Positions 27,301 through 36,000 of a stretch of 43,056 nt of DNA are shown piece by piece. Position 1 is the stretch's first letter. Each line of letters opens with the position of its first letter. A program made the position numbers and the translations under genes. The stretch is from Acidobacteriota bacterium (GTDB lineage: Bacteria > Acidobacteriota > UBA4820 > DSQY01): the NCBI GenBank assembly GCA_021813555.1, contig JAKAKG010000228.1, positions 1 to 43,056 of the forward strand, written 5' to 3'. The notes below the pieces were generated by a model. That model saw only the letters and a program-made list of their open reading frames with translations. It ran no database searches and was not told the origin of the DNA.

Positions 27301-27570
27301 CACGTCCGGACGCAGGGTCTTGAGGGCCACCGTGCCCCCCAGCTCCAGGTCCTCCGCCTCGTACACCTCTCCCATGCCGCCGGCGGCCACGAACCTCACG
27401 ATCCGGTATCGCGCCGAGACGCCGGCCCCGGGCGTGAAGGTCCTGCCCCGATGGACGCCGGCCAAAGGCAGGCCTTCAGGAAGGCTCACCGTGGGATCCG
27501 ACAGAACAGACCCACTGCTTCTCGTGACCTGGTCTTGCGGTGGAGGTGTCTTATGGCCGTCCGAGCCCAT
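24298..27570 (-). CDS. Ser/Thr protein kinase with membrane anchor and TPR array (paralogue II)
   Basis: 1090 residues with the same architecture as the gene at 18035-21412: glycine loop FVAAGGMGEVYEAED, Lys84, HRD 184-186, DFG 207-209, GTPAYMAPEQ, one membrane helix at about 330-351, FlgO/TolB-N-like region from about 372 (SVAVLGFKNLSG), then TPR-like repeats. The kinase and FlgO-like parts are nearly the same as paralogue I, while the TPR part has diverged strongly. This suggests duplication followed by change of the sensing or partner-binding half. The region from 260 to 290, between kinase subdomains, also differs. The ATG at 27570 follows GGGAG with 6-7 nt spacing. The last few residues (LSYGF) are encoded within a heptamer repeat. 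Ligands and substrates are unknown. Confidence 0.93.
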   Translation of the reverse strand: MGSDGHKTPPPQDQVTRSSGSVLSDPTVSLPEGLPLAGVHRGRTFTPGAGVSARYRIVRFVAAGGMGEVYEAEDLELGGTVALKTLRPDVAADPRALERFRQEIALARQVTHPNVCRIFDVGWHREDTSAGSPGVAFLTMEFLKGETLAEHLRREGPMAAEQALPLLHQMAEGLAAAHKAGVVHRDFKSANVMLVPTEDRVRAVVTDFGLARTGPAQAGSSGGEIVGTPAYMAPEQLEGGSVSPATDVYAFGVVMCEVLLGRRGLSGDSPRDGDPTPAQGEAAPERKGVALKARWASVIGRCMELNPASRYNDASALLSAMDRAAGRRGWITWVAAAALGLLALAVAVPYVQSRRGGGREGPQSVAIRAGRASVAVLGFKNLSGKPEAAWLSTALSEMLTTELAAGDRLRTVPGEAVSRMKLELGVPDAESLAPDTLARIRANLGADYVVMGSYVALGGAGSPVRLDVRLQDAAAGETVAALAETGTEDRLFDLTSSAGAALRARLGAGAVTAAQAAEAQAGLPSGAEAARLYARGLENLRRFEFVQAKDEMEKLVALSPESPMAHGALADAWSGMGYMDKAKAEARKAFDLSRGLPRAERLSIEGRYREANAEWDKAAEIYRSLWTFYPDDLDYGLSLAYVQRTAGDTKAALLTLAGLRKLPGPAGEDPRIDLEEAKVDEALSDYPGVLSAAQRAVTRARQEGARLMVAHGLVAEGRAFRHMGDTAKASASLAEALSIYKTLGDIGGEAQTLQALFAERMAASDGEGLIETLERSVTVYRRLGDDARLATALQVLSQVLLYGRADLKQAYALAQESVALCRALGEKRELCLALYRAGNASYYVGDLQAAWKTHDESLDLARASGEVLLIHLAIWKMAALAWCRRDFPAAESGLQDAVTGLQKIKATDARILGSEASLVLAQLRRDQGRPAEAERECRAVLAELASQKELEDQEKLALVCLTRTLLDQGKVPEARQTLNRAAAIPHRWPAALEDMDAELCEAEVLRAEGKSNQAEKVAEKVLAKSKACGDVPQRFDALLLLGKIELETGHVPKGTARLDALQQEATAKGWLLVASHAKDAMKKQGLSYGF

Positions 27571-27613
27571 TCACGTCTCCCAGGGGCTTGGTTCCATGAC
27601 CGCACGACGGCGG

Positions 27614-27714
27614 GATGAGGGGATGAAGAGATGAGGAGATGAGGAAACCACCACGGGCATCGTGCAAGGTTCTACCTCTCTGCTTCCCGCTTCCAGCTCC
27701 CCGCTCCCGCTCCC
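27614..27714. repeat. Octamer-core-heptamer foldback repeat
   Basis: Four octamers gatgaggg, gatgaaga, gatgagga, gatgagga (27614-27645) are followed by a core with GGGCATCGTGCAAGGTTCTA (27655-27674). Five degenerate heptamers follow (tgcttcc, cgcttcc, agctccc, cgctccc, gctccc; 27681-27714). It lies between the divergently placed kinase II start and the 3' end of the flavin reductase-like gene. Confidence 0.82.
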
Positions 27715-27726
27715 TCGCGCTCATCC

Positions 27727-28350
27727 TCAGGGCAGCTTCGGCTTGCCAAGGCTGAAGCGTTCGCCCAGGCCCGCGTAGTTGGGAACGTCCACGCCTCCCC
27801 CGACGAGGCGGGAGATGGGCTCCCAGCGGTCCGCGCGGGCGCAGTCGAGGGCTTCGTCCCAGATTCGCTCCGCGGCGTGGGTCACCAAAACGTCCATGAA
27901 AACGATGTCCGCTCCTGGTCCCAGGGAGAGTTCCTGCCTGAACCTGCACTCCAGCGCCACGGGAGCGTCCGCGAGCCGGGGCACGGCTACCACCTGCGAG
28001 GGGACGAGGGCCAGCCCGAGACGCTCCACCTCGCTCACCTCCGGGGGAACCTCCTCTCCCGAGGCGTGGAGGGCCTGAAGGAGGGGCACGTCGGCGATGT
28101 GGACCACGGCCTCTTGGCGAGCCCTGAGATTGGCCTGGGTGTCCTTGAGGGAGCCGTCCGGGCGGCGTGCCACGTTGATGGCCAGGGCCGGAGGGACGAA
28201 AATCCCCATGAAGCTGGAGAAAGGCGCGAGGTTCACTCGGCCCGAGGCGCTGAGCGTCGCCACCCACGCAATGGGCCTGGGCACCACCAGGCTGGACAAA
28301 ACCCTGTACGTGTCCCTCCGGGACATGGAGCGCAGGTCGCGCGTGATCAT
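27727..28350 (-). CDS. Flavin reductase-like FMN-binding protein
   Basis: A 207-residue protein of the flavin reductase-like domain family (DIM6/NTAB type). These are cytoplasmic FMN-binding proteins that act as NAD(P)H:flavin oxidoreductases or related enzymes. Recognisable stretches are SSLVVPRPIAWVATLSASGR, VNLAPFSSFMGI and, later, ALECRF...GADIVFMDVL, matching the family's FMN-pocket strands. Length fits. The start at 28350 (ATGATCACG) has GGGAGG 8 nt upstream; a GTG nine bases earlier overlaps that site and is less likely. The electron acceptor and partner enzyme are unknown. It is divergent from the histidine kinase gene and separated from it by 200 bp with no other gene. Confidence 0.85.
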   Translation of the reverse strand: MITRDLRSMSRRDTYRVLSSLVVPRPIAWVATLSASGRVNLAPFSSFMGIFVPPALAINVARRPDGSLKDTQANLRARQEAVVHIADVPLLQALHASGEEVPPEVSEVERLGLALVPSQVVAVPRLADAPVALECRFRQELSLGPGADIVFMDVLVTHAAERIWDEALDCARADRWEPISRLVGGGVDVPNYAGLGERFSLGKPKLP

Positions 28351-28550
28351 GAGCGGCACCTCCCTCGATCAGTTTACTCCCAGGGCGGCGCTCTCGGGAG
28401 GGCACGAGGGCCGCGGAGAAATAGACGGGGAGGATGCCACGTTTTGAAATTAGCCAGCGCCATGGTCTGGAACCGGGGGAACCTCGATGGGGGCCGGGCA
28501 GAGCCCCGATGGCCGAGGAAGACGTCCCGGCGAGAAGGAGAGAGGCCACC

Positions 28551-30557
28551 ATGGGGGATTGGAGCCTTGCCCAGGAGTTCCGTAAAGAATTGCCCCTGGT
28601 AGGGCTCGGAAGCGCGTTCTGCCTCTTCTACTGGCTGGCCGAGGGATTTGTCGAATCCCAGATCTTCCAGCTGGGGCCCTTCTGGGAGAGGGTCGTCGCG
28701 CCGGACCCTCAGCAGATCACGGAACGGATCGCCGTCTCCATCCTCATCATCGCCCTGGCTGTCGCCGCCCGCTCGCTCCTCACCCACCGCCGCCAGTACG
28801 AAGCTCAGGTCCGGGCTGATGAGGAGCGGTACCAGCGGCTCATCGAGTCGGCGCAGGAGGGCATCTGGATCATCGATCCCTTCCAGCGCACAACCTACGT
28901 CAACCCGCGCATGGCCGCCATGCTGGGCTATACCGTGGAGGAGATGGCTGGCCGGCCCCTCTTCGATTTCGTGGATGCCCGGGGTACCAACACGGCTAGC
29001 GAGAGTCTGCGGCGAGGGACCGGGTCCCGTGAAGCCTACGACCTGGCCTTCGCCTCGAAGGACGGACGCCGAGTCCTCACCCGCATGTCCACGTCGCCCG
29101 TTCTGAACGGCGAAGGAGAGTACGCTGGGGCGCTGGCCTTCGTCACGGACGTGACGGTGGAACGCGAGGCCCTCTCCGCCCTCCGGCTCAGCGAGGAGAA
29201 GTTCGCCAACGCCTTTCGCCTGAGCCCAGATGCCATCACGATCTCACGGCTGGGCGATGGCGTTCTCATGGAAGTGAACGACGGGTTCACCCGGCTCACG
29301 GGGTACGCCCCCGAGGAAGCCGTGGGACGGAGCCTTCGCACCCTCGGCATGTGGGCCTCCATGGAGGACGGCGGCCGCATGCGGGACCTTCTGCGGGACC
29401 ACGGCACCCTGCGCGATCACGAGGTCCCCCTCAGAACCAAGGACGGCTCCGAGAAGATCGGGTCCATCTCCGCCACCCTCCTGGAGGTGGGTCCTGATCG
29501 GCTCGTACTCGCCACCACCCGCGACGTCACCGAACAAAGGAGAGCGGAGGAGGCCCTTCGGCGCAGCGAGGAGCTTTACCGGAACATTTACTCCACGGGG
29601 GCCCTGGCCTTCGTGATCTGGCGGGCGGACCGGCGCATTCTGGACTGGAACCGCCGCGCCGAGGAGCTTTTCGGGTGGAGCAAGGAGGAGGTTCTCGGCC
29701 TGGATTTCTTCGACGTTATGGTGCCAAGCTCCCAGAGGGCAAACGTAGAGGCCTTCGTGCGGGACATCCTCCAAACCCGGCGCGGCTCCGTGAACGTCAA
29801 CCAGAACGCCACCAAGGACGGCAGGGTGATCTTGTGCGAATGGTATAACGCGATCCTGCACGACCGTTCGGGCCAGGTGGAGGCGGTGGTTTCCATGGGC
29901 CTCGACGTGACCGAGCGGCAGGCCGCCGCGGACCGGCTCCGCGCCTCCCTCGAAGAGAAGGAAGCCCTGCTCCGCGAAGTGCACCACCGGGTCAAGAACA
30001 ACCTCCAGATCGTGTCCACCCTCTTGAGCCTCCAGGGAGCCCAGACCTCCGACACGGGAGAGCGGGCCCTTTTGAAGGAGAGCCAGAGCCGGGTCCGTTC
30101 CATGTCCCTGGTCCACGAAAAGCTCTACCAGGCCCCCAACCTGGCCCGCGTGGACTTCGGCGCCTACCTCTCCGATCTGGCGGCCCAGCTTTTCCGCGTC
30201 TACGGCATGGACCGCGGGCGCGTCACCCCCGTCATCGCCGTGGCCGGCGCGGAACTGCCCATGGACACGGCCATCAACCTAGGCCTCATCGTGAACGAGC
30301 TGATGACCAACAGCCTGAAGTACGCCTTCCCCAACGACCGCAAGGGAGAGGTCCGGATCTCCATGAGCCGAAACGGCCGCTGGTCTCTCGTCGTGGAGGA
30401 CGACGGCGTGGGCCTTCCGGAGGGCCTGGATTACCGGGCCACGGGAACGCTGGGGCTCATGCTCGTCATGACGCTGGTGGCCCAGATGCGAGGCGAGATC
30501 CGCCTTGCCTCCGCTCCGGGTACGCGATATACGATTACCTTCGACGGGCTCTCTTGA
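28551..30557 (+). CDS. Membrane PAS-PAS-PAS histidine kinase, HisKA_2 type
   Basis: 668 residues. Two membrane helices (about 13-33 and 58-77) with a short extracytoplasmic loop, three PAS domains (about 90-205, 213-330, 338-455), then a HisKA_2 dimerisation domain (EVHHRVKNNLQIVSTLLSLQ; phospho-acceptor His478 or His479). A HATPase_c domain follows with N-box VNELMTNSLKYAF and VVEDDGVGLPEG. The start at 28551 has AAGGAGAGAGG upstream; the frame is open to 28434 without a better site. It ends 11 bases before the sigma-54 response regulator gene, so the two form an operon and are presumed partners. The signal is unknown; the three PAS domains and small loop suggest cytoplasmic or membrane redox or ligand sensing. 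Confidence 0.93.
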   Translation: MGDWSLAQEFRKELPLVGLGSAFCLFYWLAEGFVESQIFQLGPFWERVVAPDPQQITERIAVSILIIALAVAARSLLTHRRQYEAQVRADEERYQRLIESAQEGIWIIDPFQRTTYVNPRMAAMLGYTVEEMAGRPLFDFVDARGTNTASESLRRGTGSREAYDLAFASKDGRRVLTRMSTSPVLNGEGEYAGALAFVTDVTVEREALSALRLSEEKFANAFRLSPDAITISRLGDGVLMEVNDGFTRLTGYAPEEAVGRSLRTLGMWASMEDGGRMRDLLRDHGTLRDHEVPLRTKDGSEKIGSISATLLEVGPDRLVLATTRDVTEQRRAEEALRRSEELYRNIYSTGALAFVIWRADRRILDWNRRAEELFGWSKEEVLGLDFFDVMVPSSQRANVEAFVRDILQTRRGSVNVNQNATKDGRVILCEWYNAILHDRSGQVEAVVSMGLDVTERQAAADRLRASLEEKEALLREVHHRVKNNLQIVSTLLSLQGAQTSDTGERALLKESQSRVRSMSLVHEKLYQAPNLARVDFGAYLSDLAAQLFRVYGMDRGRVTPVIAVAGAELPMDTAINLGLIVNELMTNSLKYAFPNDRKGEVRISMSRNGRWSLVVEDDGVGLPEGLDYRATGTLGLMLVMTLVAQMRGEIRLASAPGTRYTITFDGLS

Positions 30558-30568
30558 GGGAAAGAGCG

Positions 30569-32356
30569 ATGGCAAAAGCCAAGGTCATGGTGGTGGAGGA
30601 CGAACTCATCCTCGCCAAAGGGATCGAATTCCTCCTCAGACGGAACGGCTACGAGGTCTGCGGCCCCGTGACCACGGGCGAGGAGGCCCTGATCGTGGCC
30701 AAGGAGCGGAGGCCCGACGTGGCCCTGCTGGACATCGCCCTGGCGGGGCCCATGGACGGAGTGGCCGCGGCCGATCATCTCCGCCGCGAGATGAACATCC
30801 CGGCCATCTTCCTCACCGCTTACGGGGACCGGGGAACCGTGGAGCGGGCCTGCGCCGCCGAGCCCTACAGCTACCTCCTCAAGCCCTTCGACGACACGGA
30901 ACTGCTCATCGCCGTAGAAGTGGTCCTGGCCAAGGACAAGGTTCAGCGGGAGATGAACCAGCGGCTCGAACACAAGCGCGCCCTCCTCCAAGCCATCTTC
31001 GAGTCCATGCCCTGCGGGCTCATGGCCGTGGACAAGGAGGGGACCATCCGCGCCGCCAACGCCTTCCTGGGGCGCCTCATGGGCATCAAGGCGGAGGAGG
31101 TCCTGGGCCGCCCCATGAGCGCCATCTTCGGCTGTGCCGCCGCCCGCCAGGGCACGAAGGCCTGCGATGGAGAGACGTGCACAAACTGGTGCGTCTTTCG
31201 CCGCTGCGCCGAGGAGGCCTTCCTCCACAAAAGCTCGGGCCGCGTTGAGGTGGAGCATGACGTGACTGCGGGGGGCCGCACGAGCACCCTGCGGCTCTCC
31301 GTCACCGCCGCCACGGGGCAGCTGGAAGGAGAGACCCTGGCCTTCCTCCTCGTGGAAGACAGGACGGAGATCGACACCCTCCGGCGCGTTCTGCGAACGG
31401 AGGTCTCCTTCGCGGGCATCGTGGCGAAGGACGGCAAGATGCGGGATCTCTTCGAGACCATCCAGGAGGTAGCCGACGGCACCGTCCCCGTCCTGATTCA
31501 GGGCGAGAGCGGTACGGGCAAGGAACTGGTAGCCATGGCCATTCACAGCCAGGGGCCGCGGGCGGACAAACGATTCGTGGCGGTCAACTGCGGCGCCTTG
31601 CCCGACGGCCTTTTGGAGAGCGAGCTTTTCGGCCACGAGCGGGGCGCCTTTACGGGAGCCGTCCGCGACAAAAAGGGGCGCTTTGAGCTGGCCGACGGCG
31701 GGACCCTCTTCCTCGACGAAGTGGGCGAGCTCAGCCCCGCCATGCAAGTCAAACTGTTGCGCGTGCTTCAGACGGGGGCCTTCGAACGGGTCGGCGGGGA
31801 GAAAACCGTCCAAGTGGACGTGAGGCTCATCAGCGCCACGAACAGGAACGTGGAGAAAGACGTGGCCGAAGGGCGATTCCGCAGCGACCTTTTCTACCGG
31901 CTCTGCGTGGTGCCCGTCACCGTCCCTCCCCTGAGAGAGCGGCGGGGGGACATCCCCCTCCTCGTGGACCACATCCTGGAGCGCATCGCCAAGACCCACG
32001 GGCGGGCCGCCCTTCGCATCTCGCCGGAGGCCATGCTCCCGCTCCTTGACCATGCCTGGCCGGGCAACGTCCGGGAGCTCGAAAACGTCCTTCAATATGC
32101 CTTCATCAAGTCCAAAGGCGCCACCATCCAGCCCCAGCACCTGCCTGCCTCCCTCGTGCAGGAGGCCGCCGCCGAGCTCCTGCGGGCTCCGCGGCGTCCG
32201 GTTCTCACCGCGATCCGGGTCGCCGAGGCCCTGCGAACCACCGCGGGCAACCGGGTCCAGGCGGCCCGGCATCTAGGTATTTCGCGGGCCACCCTCTACC
32301 GGTTCCTGTCCGAGGGGGCGGAGGCTGGCCCCGTCCGCGATCCCTCCGACCCTTGA
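30569..32356 (+). CDS. Sigma-54-dependent response regulator (REC-PAS-AAA-Fis)
   Basis: 595 residues. Receiver domain 1-120 with acidic pocket EDE, phospho-acceptor Asp55, Thr83 and Lys105. PAS domain about 135-265, unusually rich in cysteine (Cys189, 199, 204, 208, 213). Sigma-54-interacting AAA+ domain about 285-510 with Walker A GESGTGKE (312-319), GAFTGA loop (359-364) and Walker B GTLFLDE (388-394). Fis-type helix-turn-helix at the end (NRVQAARHLGISRATLYRFL). All motifs needed to remodel sigma-54 polymerase are present. The ATG at 30569 follows GAGGGA; a TTG at 30554 is less likely. It lies just upstream of a near-perfect sigma-54 promoter, which I infer to be its target. Confidence 0.95.
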   Translation: MAKAKVMVVEDELILAKGIEFLLRRNGYEVCGPVTTGEEALIVAKERRPDVALLDIALAGPMDGVAAADHLRREMNIPAIFLTAYGDRGTVERACAAEPYSYLLKPFDDTELLIAVEVVLAKDKVQREMNQRLEHKRALLQAIFESMPCGLMAVDKEGTIRAANAFLGRLMGIKAEEVLGRPMSAIFGCAAARQGTKACDGETCTNWCVFRRCAEEAFLHKSSGRVEVEHDVTAGGRTSTLRLSVTAATGQLEGETLAFLLVEDRTEIDTLRRVLRTEVSFAGIVAKDGKMRDLFETIQEVADGTVPVLIQGESGTGKELVAMAIHSQGPRADKRFVAVNCGALPDGLLESELFGHERGAFTGAVRDKKGRFELADGGTLFLDEVGELSPAMQVKLLRVLQTGAFERVGGEKTVQVDVRLISATNRNVEKDVAEGRFRSDLFYRLCVVPVTVPPLRERRGDIPLLVDHILERIAKTHGRAALRISPEAMLPLLDHAWPGNVRELENVLQYAFIKSKGATIQPQHLPASLVQEAAAELLRAPRRPVLTAIRVAEALRTTAGNRVQAARHLGISRATLYRFLSEGAEAGPVRDPSDP

Positions 32357-32377
32357 CCCCTGCAGCCCGCTGAAGGG

Positions 32378-32402
32378 TGTCTCGGCTGTCTCGAATGTCT
32401 CG
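32378..32402. promoter_or_regulatory. Candidate activator-binding repeats, TGTCTCG x3
   Basis: Three exact TGTCTCG copies at a 9-bp period (32378, 32387, 32396), and a fourth at 32536-32542. They lie about 250 bp upstream of the sigma-54 promoter, within reach of an enhancer-binding activator. They could instead be one more member of the short repeat family. The rest of the 32357-32734 gap also contains a GGTAAC (32577) / GTTACC (32621) inverted pair. Confidence 0.35.
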
Positions 32403-32653
32403 CTGGCCTCCCCCAAGTCAGGGCACGCCCCCTTCCCCCGGCAGGCCCTGGCCCAAAGCGCCGTTCCGTGAGCCGCTAAGAGAATTCGTCAGCCCCTGAA
32501 TCAGGAACTCGGCCCAATCCCGCCGCCCGGCGGCCTGTCTCGGCCGCCTGTGCCATGGTTCCCCGGCCCTCCCCCGGGTAACGTCCCAAGACGATGACCT
32601 AACAGGCTGATAGTGAACAGGTTACCTCGTCCATCACGGGGCTGGGCGCGGCA

Positions 32654-32669
32654 TGGCACGGCGGTTGCG
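32654..32669 (+). promoter_or_regulatory. Sigma-54 promoter of the cupredoxin operon
   Basis: TGGCACGGCGGTTGCG matches the -24/-12 consensus TGGCACG-N4-TTGC at every defined base except the final weak A/T. Expected transcription start is about 32680, giving a leader of about 55 nt before the 64-aa gene. The activator gene ends 297 bp upstream. Confidence 0.88.
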
Positions 32670-32734
32670 CTGGAGGACCCGTCCCCAAGAGAGATCAAGG
32701 CTCGCGGCGGGGAAGCTTGCGAACGGGAGTGCCC

Positions 32735-32929
32735 ATGGATCACCGAGAGCACATTCAGAGAGCGTTGGCGCTCAGCGGCGGCCTCCTGACCCTGGCGGAC
32801 CAGGAGAAGTTGGACGGCGAGGACGATGGGTGCCTCGTGCTGGACGGCATCCTGAGGGACTGCGCCTACAAAATTCGCGGGGCGGCGGAGCGGCTGCACA
32901 ACCAAACAACGAAGGTGGAGAAGGAATGA
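32735..32929 (+). CDS. Unrecognised 64-aa protein, first gene of the sigma-54 operon
   Basis: I cannot assign a function. The 64-residue product (MDHREHIQRALALSGGLLTL at the start, then an acidic EDDGC, then LDGILRDCAYKIRGAAER) looks like an all-helical cytoplasmic protein with two cysteines (33 and 43) and no signal peptide. The ATG at 32735 follows GGGAG with 5-nt spacing. Its stop overlaps an in-frame upstream ATG (32926) of the next gene in an ATGA arrangement, which points to translational coupling. As the first gene behind the sigma-54 promoter, it may be an accessory or regulatory protein for the secreted products that follow. Confidence 0.7.
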   Translation: MDHREHIQRALALSGGLLTLADQEKLDGEDDGCLVLDGILRDCAYKIRGAAERLHNQTTKVEKE

Positions 32930-33000
32930 AGGCCGCCGGCCTGAATCGAAGCGGCGGCCTTGGGCAGGCTGGGTTTTGCGTGAAGGAAGGAGCGTTTTCC

Positions 33001-36000
33001 ATGCGGCACGACAAGGCAGGCCGAGATCCCGTCGGCCAAGGGCTTCGGTGGTGCGTCTTGGGCGCCATGTTGGTCGCGGCCCTTTGTGTTCCGGCCGCCG
33101 CGGCGGCGCAGACGACGACCTTGACCATCAACGTGGCGGACGTGGATGCGTCCCCGCCGCCCATAGGCGGGTTCTACTACACGGTGGAGGAGGACAACAC
33201 CCAGCTCGTCGTACCCGGTGTCCTCTTCGACCCTCTCAGCCCCGAGGTCAACATCACCCGGAGCCATTCCAACCTGCTCGCCTCGGGCGTTTCCGCCGGG
33301 AGTTCCGTGCAGGTCACCATCGACAGCACGAAGCGCTACTACGTTTCGGCCCTTCCCTGGCAAGGAGGACCTCCCGTAGGCAACGGTCCGGCTCCCGATG
33401 CCGTGTCATCGTTCACCCTCGGTGGAGCCCCCGTCGCCGCGGGCCAGACTTCGGTGACGGTGAAGGTGCACTCCACGCCCATTCCCACGGCCCAGATCTT
33501 CGTCCTTGCCTTCGAGGACAACTCCCCCATCAACGGCGCCCCGGATCAGCCCAGCGAAGCGGGCTTGCCGGGCTTTACGGTGCAGCTCACGGACACCCTC
33601 GGACGGGTGAGCCAGGATGCCTTCGGCAACCCCCTGGGCACCACCTACCAGCAGAACCCTAACGGGTCCTTCGTGCTGGGCGCCAACGGCCTGCCCATCG
33701 TGAACACCCTCGGCACGGGGGCCGTTACCACCGACGCCAGCGGCCAGGCCCTCATCAAGTTCCTCTTTCCGGGCAAGTACGGCGTGCGCATCACGCCGCC
33801 CACCAGCGGGCCCGATTCGGACATGATCCAGACGGCCACCATCGAAGGGACGCCCAGCCAGGACAACTGGGTCATGGCCGGGGAGCCGCCTTACTTCAAC
33901 GAGGGCGGCCTCACATCCTGGCACACGTTCATCGGATTCGTGCATCCCATGCAGGCCCCGGGCGGCTCAGGCACCATCACGGGCAGGTATGACGCCGTCC
34001 ACGAATCGCCCCCGCCCGCCCAGAACGCCATCACCGTGGGCCCTGCCATTCCCCAAGGCTGGGTGGGCCTCTCGGATTTGGGCAAGACCAACGAGGAGCA
34101 GATCTACGCCGAGCCCACGAACCCCGACGGCACCTTCACCATCTCGGGGGTGCCTCCGGGCAATTACCTGCTCAGCGTGTGGGACAGCCCCAACCTGGAC
34201 TACATCATCGACTACCGCAACGTGACCATCCCGCCCACGGGCGGGACCGTGGCCCTGGGTGACGTAGCCGTCTTCGCCTGGTTCGGCCACATGGAGGGCC
34301 ACGTGTTCGTGGACGCCAACGGCAACGGCCAGATGGACCCGGGCGAGGCGGGCATCTCCCAGGTCCCCGTGAAGCTGCGTTTCACGGACGGCAGCCTCAC
34401 GCCAGGAGGGCTCACGGTCACCGACTCGACGGGCTTCTACGCCTTTGATGAAGTCTTCCCCTGGTTCCACTGGGTCGTGGCCGAGGTGGACAATACCCGG
34501 TTCAAACCCACGGGCGCCACCATGGTGGTAGACGCGGGCGGCGGCCCCCTTCCCGATCCCAACAAGCTGCAGAACCCGCAGCTTCAGCCCAGCAACGGCA
34601 ATCTCCCCTCCCGGACGGAGACGACGCCGGCCCCGGGTGCCACCTCGTCCGGTGTCCTCACCGAGGCCATGCTCGACTACGCCGACCAGACGAACACCAT
34701 CGACTGGGGCAAGGCATACTACGCGCCGGGACAGAACGGGGGCATCTACGGCATCGTCTCCTATGACACGACGCGGGCCGAGGACAACCCCCAGTACGGC
34801 ACCCAGGAGTTCTGGCAGCCGGGCATCCCGCGCGTGATCATCAACCTGTACGCGTCCGATTCGAGCGGCAACATCACCAACGCCACGCCCATCCAGACCA
34901 CCCAGACCACGAGCTGGGACGATCACCTGCCCACGGGATGCGTGGGCCCGCCCCAGACCCTGCCCAACGGCACGCCCATCATGAACTGCGCCGACGACCT
35001 CCGGACCTGGAACCAGCTCCGTCCCGGCGTCTACGACGGCATGTACGCTTTCACGGGGCTAGCCCCGGGCTACTACGTGGTGCAGGTGGTTCCGCCCCCG
35101 GGTTACGAGGTGGTCCACATTGAAGACCGGAACATCTTCTTCGGGGCTGCCCCCACGCCATACGTGGTCCCGCCTCTCTGCGTGGGCGACACGTACACGG
35201 TGCCCCAATACGAGCAGCTCTTCCCGGGCCAGCAGATCCCCGTTCCGGCCCCCTATGCCGGATCCCAGGCCCAGGTCTGTGACCGCAAACTGGCCGTAGT
35301 GCGCGACGGCCAGAACTTCAACGCGAACTTTTTCCTCTTCACGGGCGCACCCGTCGCCGGGCGGATCTGGGGCGTCGTCCTCAACGACACGACCCTGGAA
35401 TTCAATCCCGCCAGCCCTCAGTACGGCAACAACTTGGGCGCCTCTTTCCTCCCCATCTCCATCAAGGATTACGCGGGGGTGGAGGTGAACCGGTTCTACT
35501 CGGACCAGTGGGGACGGTACAACGGCCTCGCGCCCTCCACCTACACCATCAACCCGCCCGACCCTTCTGGGGTGGCTCCCAACATCGTGCAGGTCGTCAT
35601 GAATGACCCAGGCCCCATCCCCGATCCCAACCACCCCGGCTCTTTCATCACCGATCCATTCTACAATCCCTCCTACCAGACCATCTCCACGGAGCTGGAC
35701 ATCTGGCCCGGCACGACCCTTACGGCCGACACCCCCATCCTCCCCGTGGCGGCCTTCACGGCCAGCACCTCACCCTTGGATTGCGAGGCGCCCGATAAGA
35801 CGCCCTACATCAAGCAGGTGGACGGGAGCGGCTCAGGCCCGTATCTCGTGACCACCCCCGGGGTCCTCACCCTCACCGCCGTGGGCCCCATGACCGTGGC
35901 GAACCCGGACTACGATCCCACGGTTCCAGGCAGCCCCACGACCATCGTGCGAGATTACGGCTTCGGCGCCACCCAGGGAACGGTGACCCTGAACGGGGTC

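Noticed and set aside
32493-32503. CCTGAATCAGG palindrome as the regulator's operator
   Set aside because: Too short and single-copy to support a binding-site claim.
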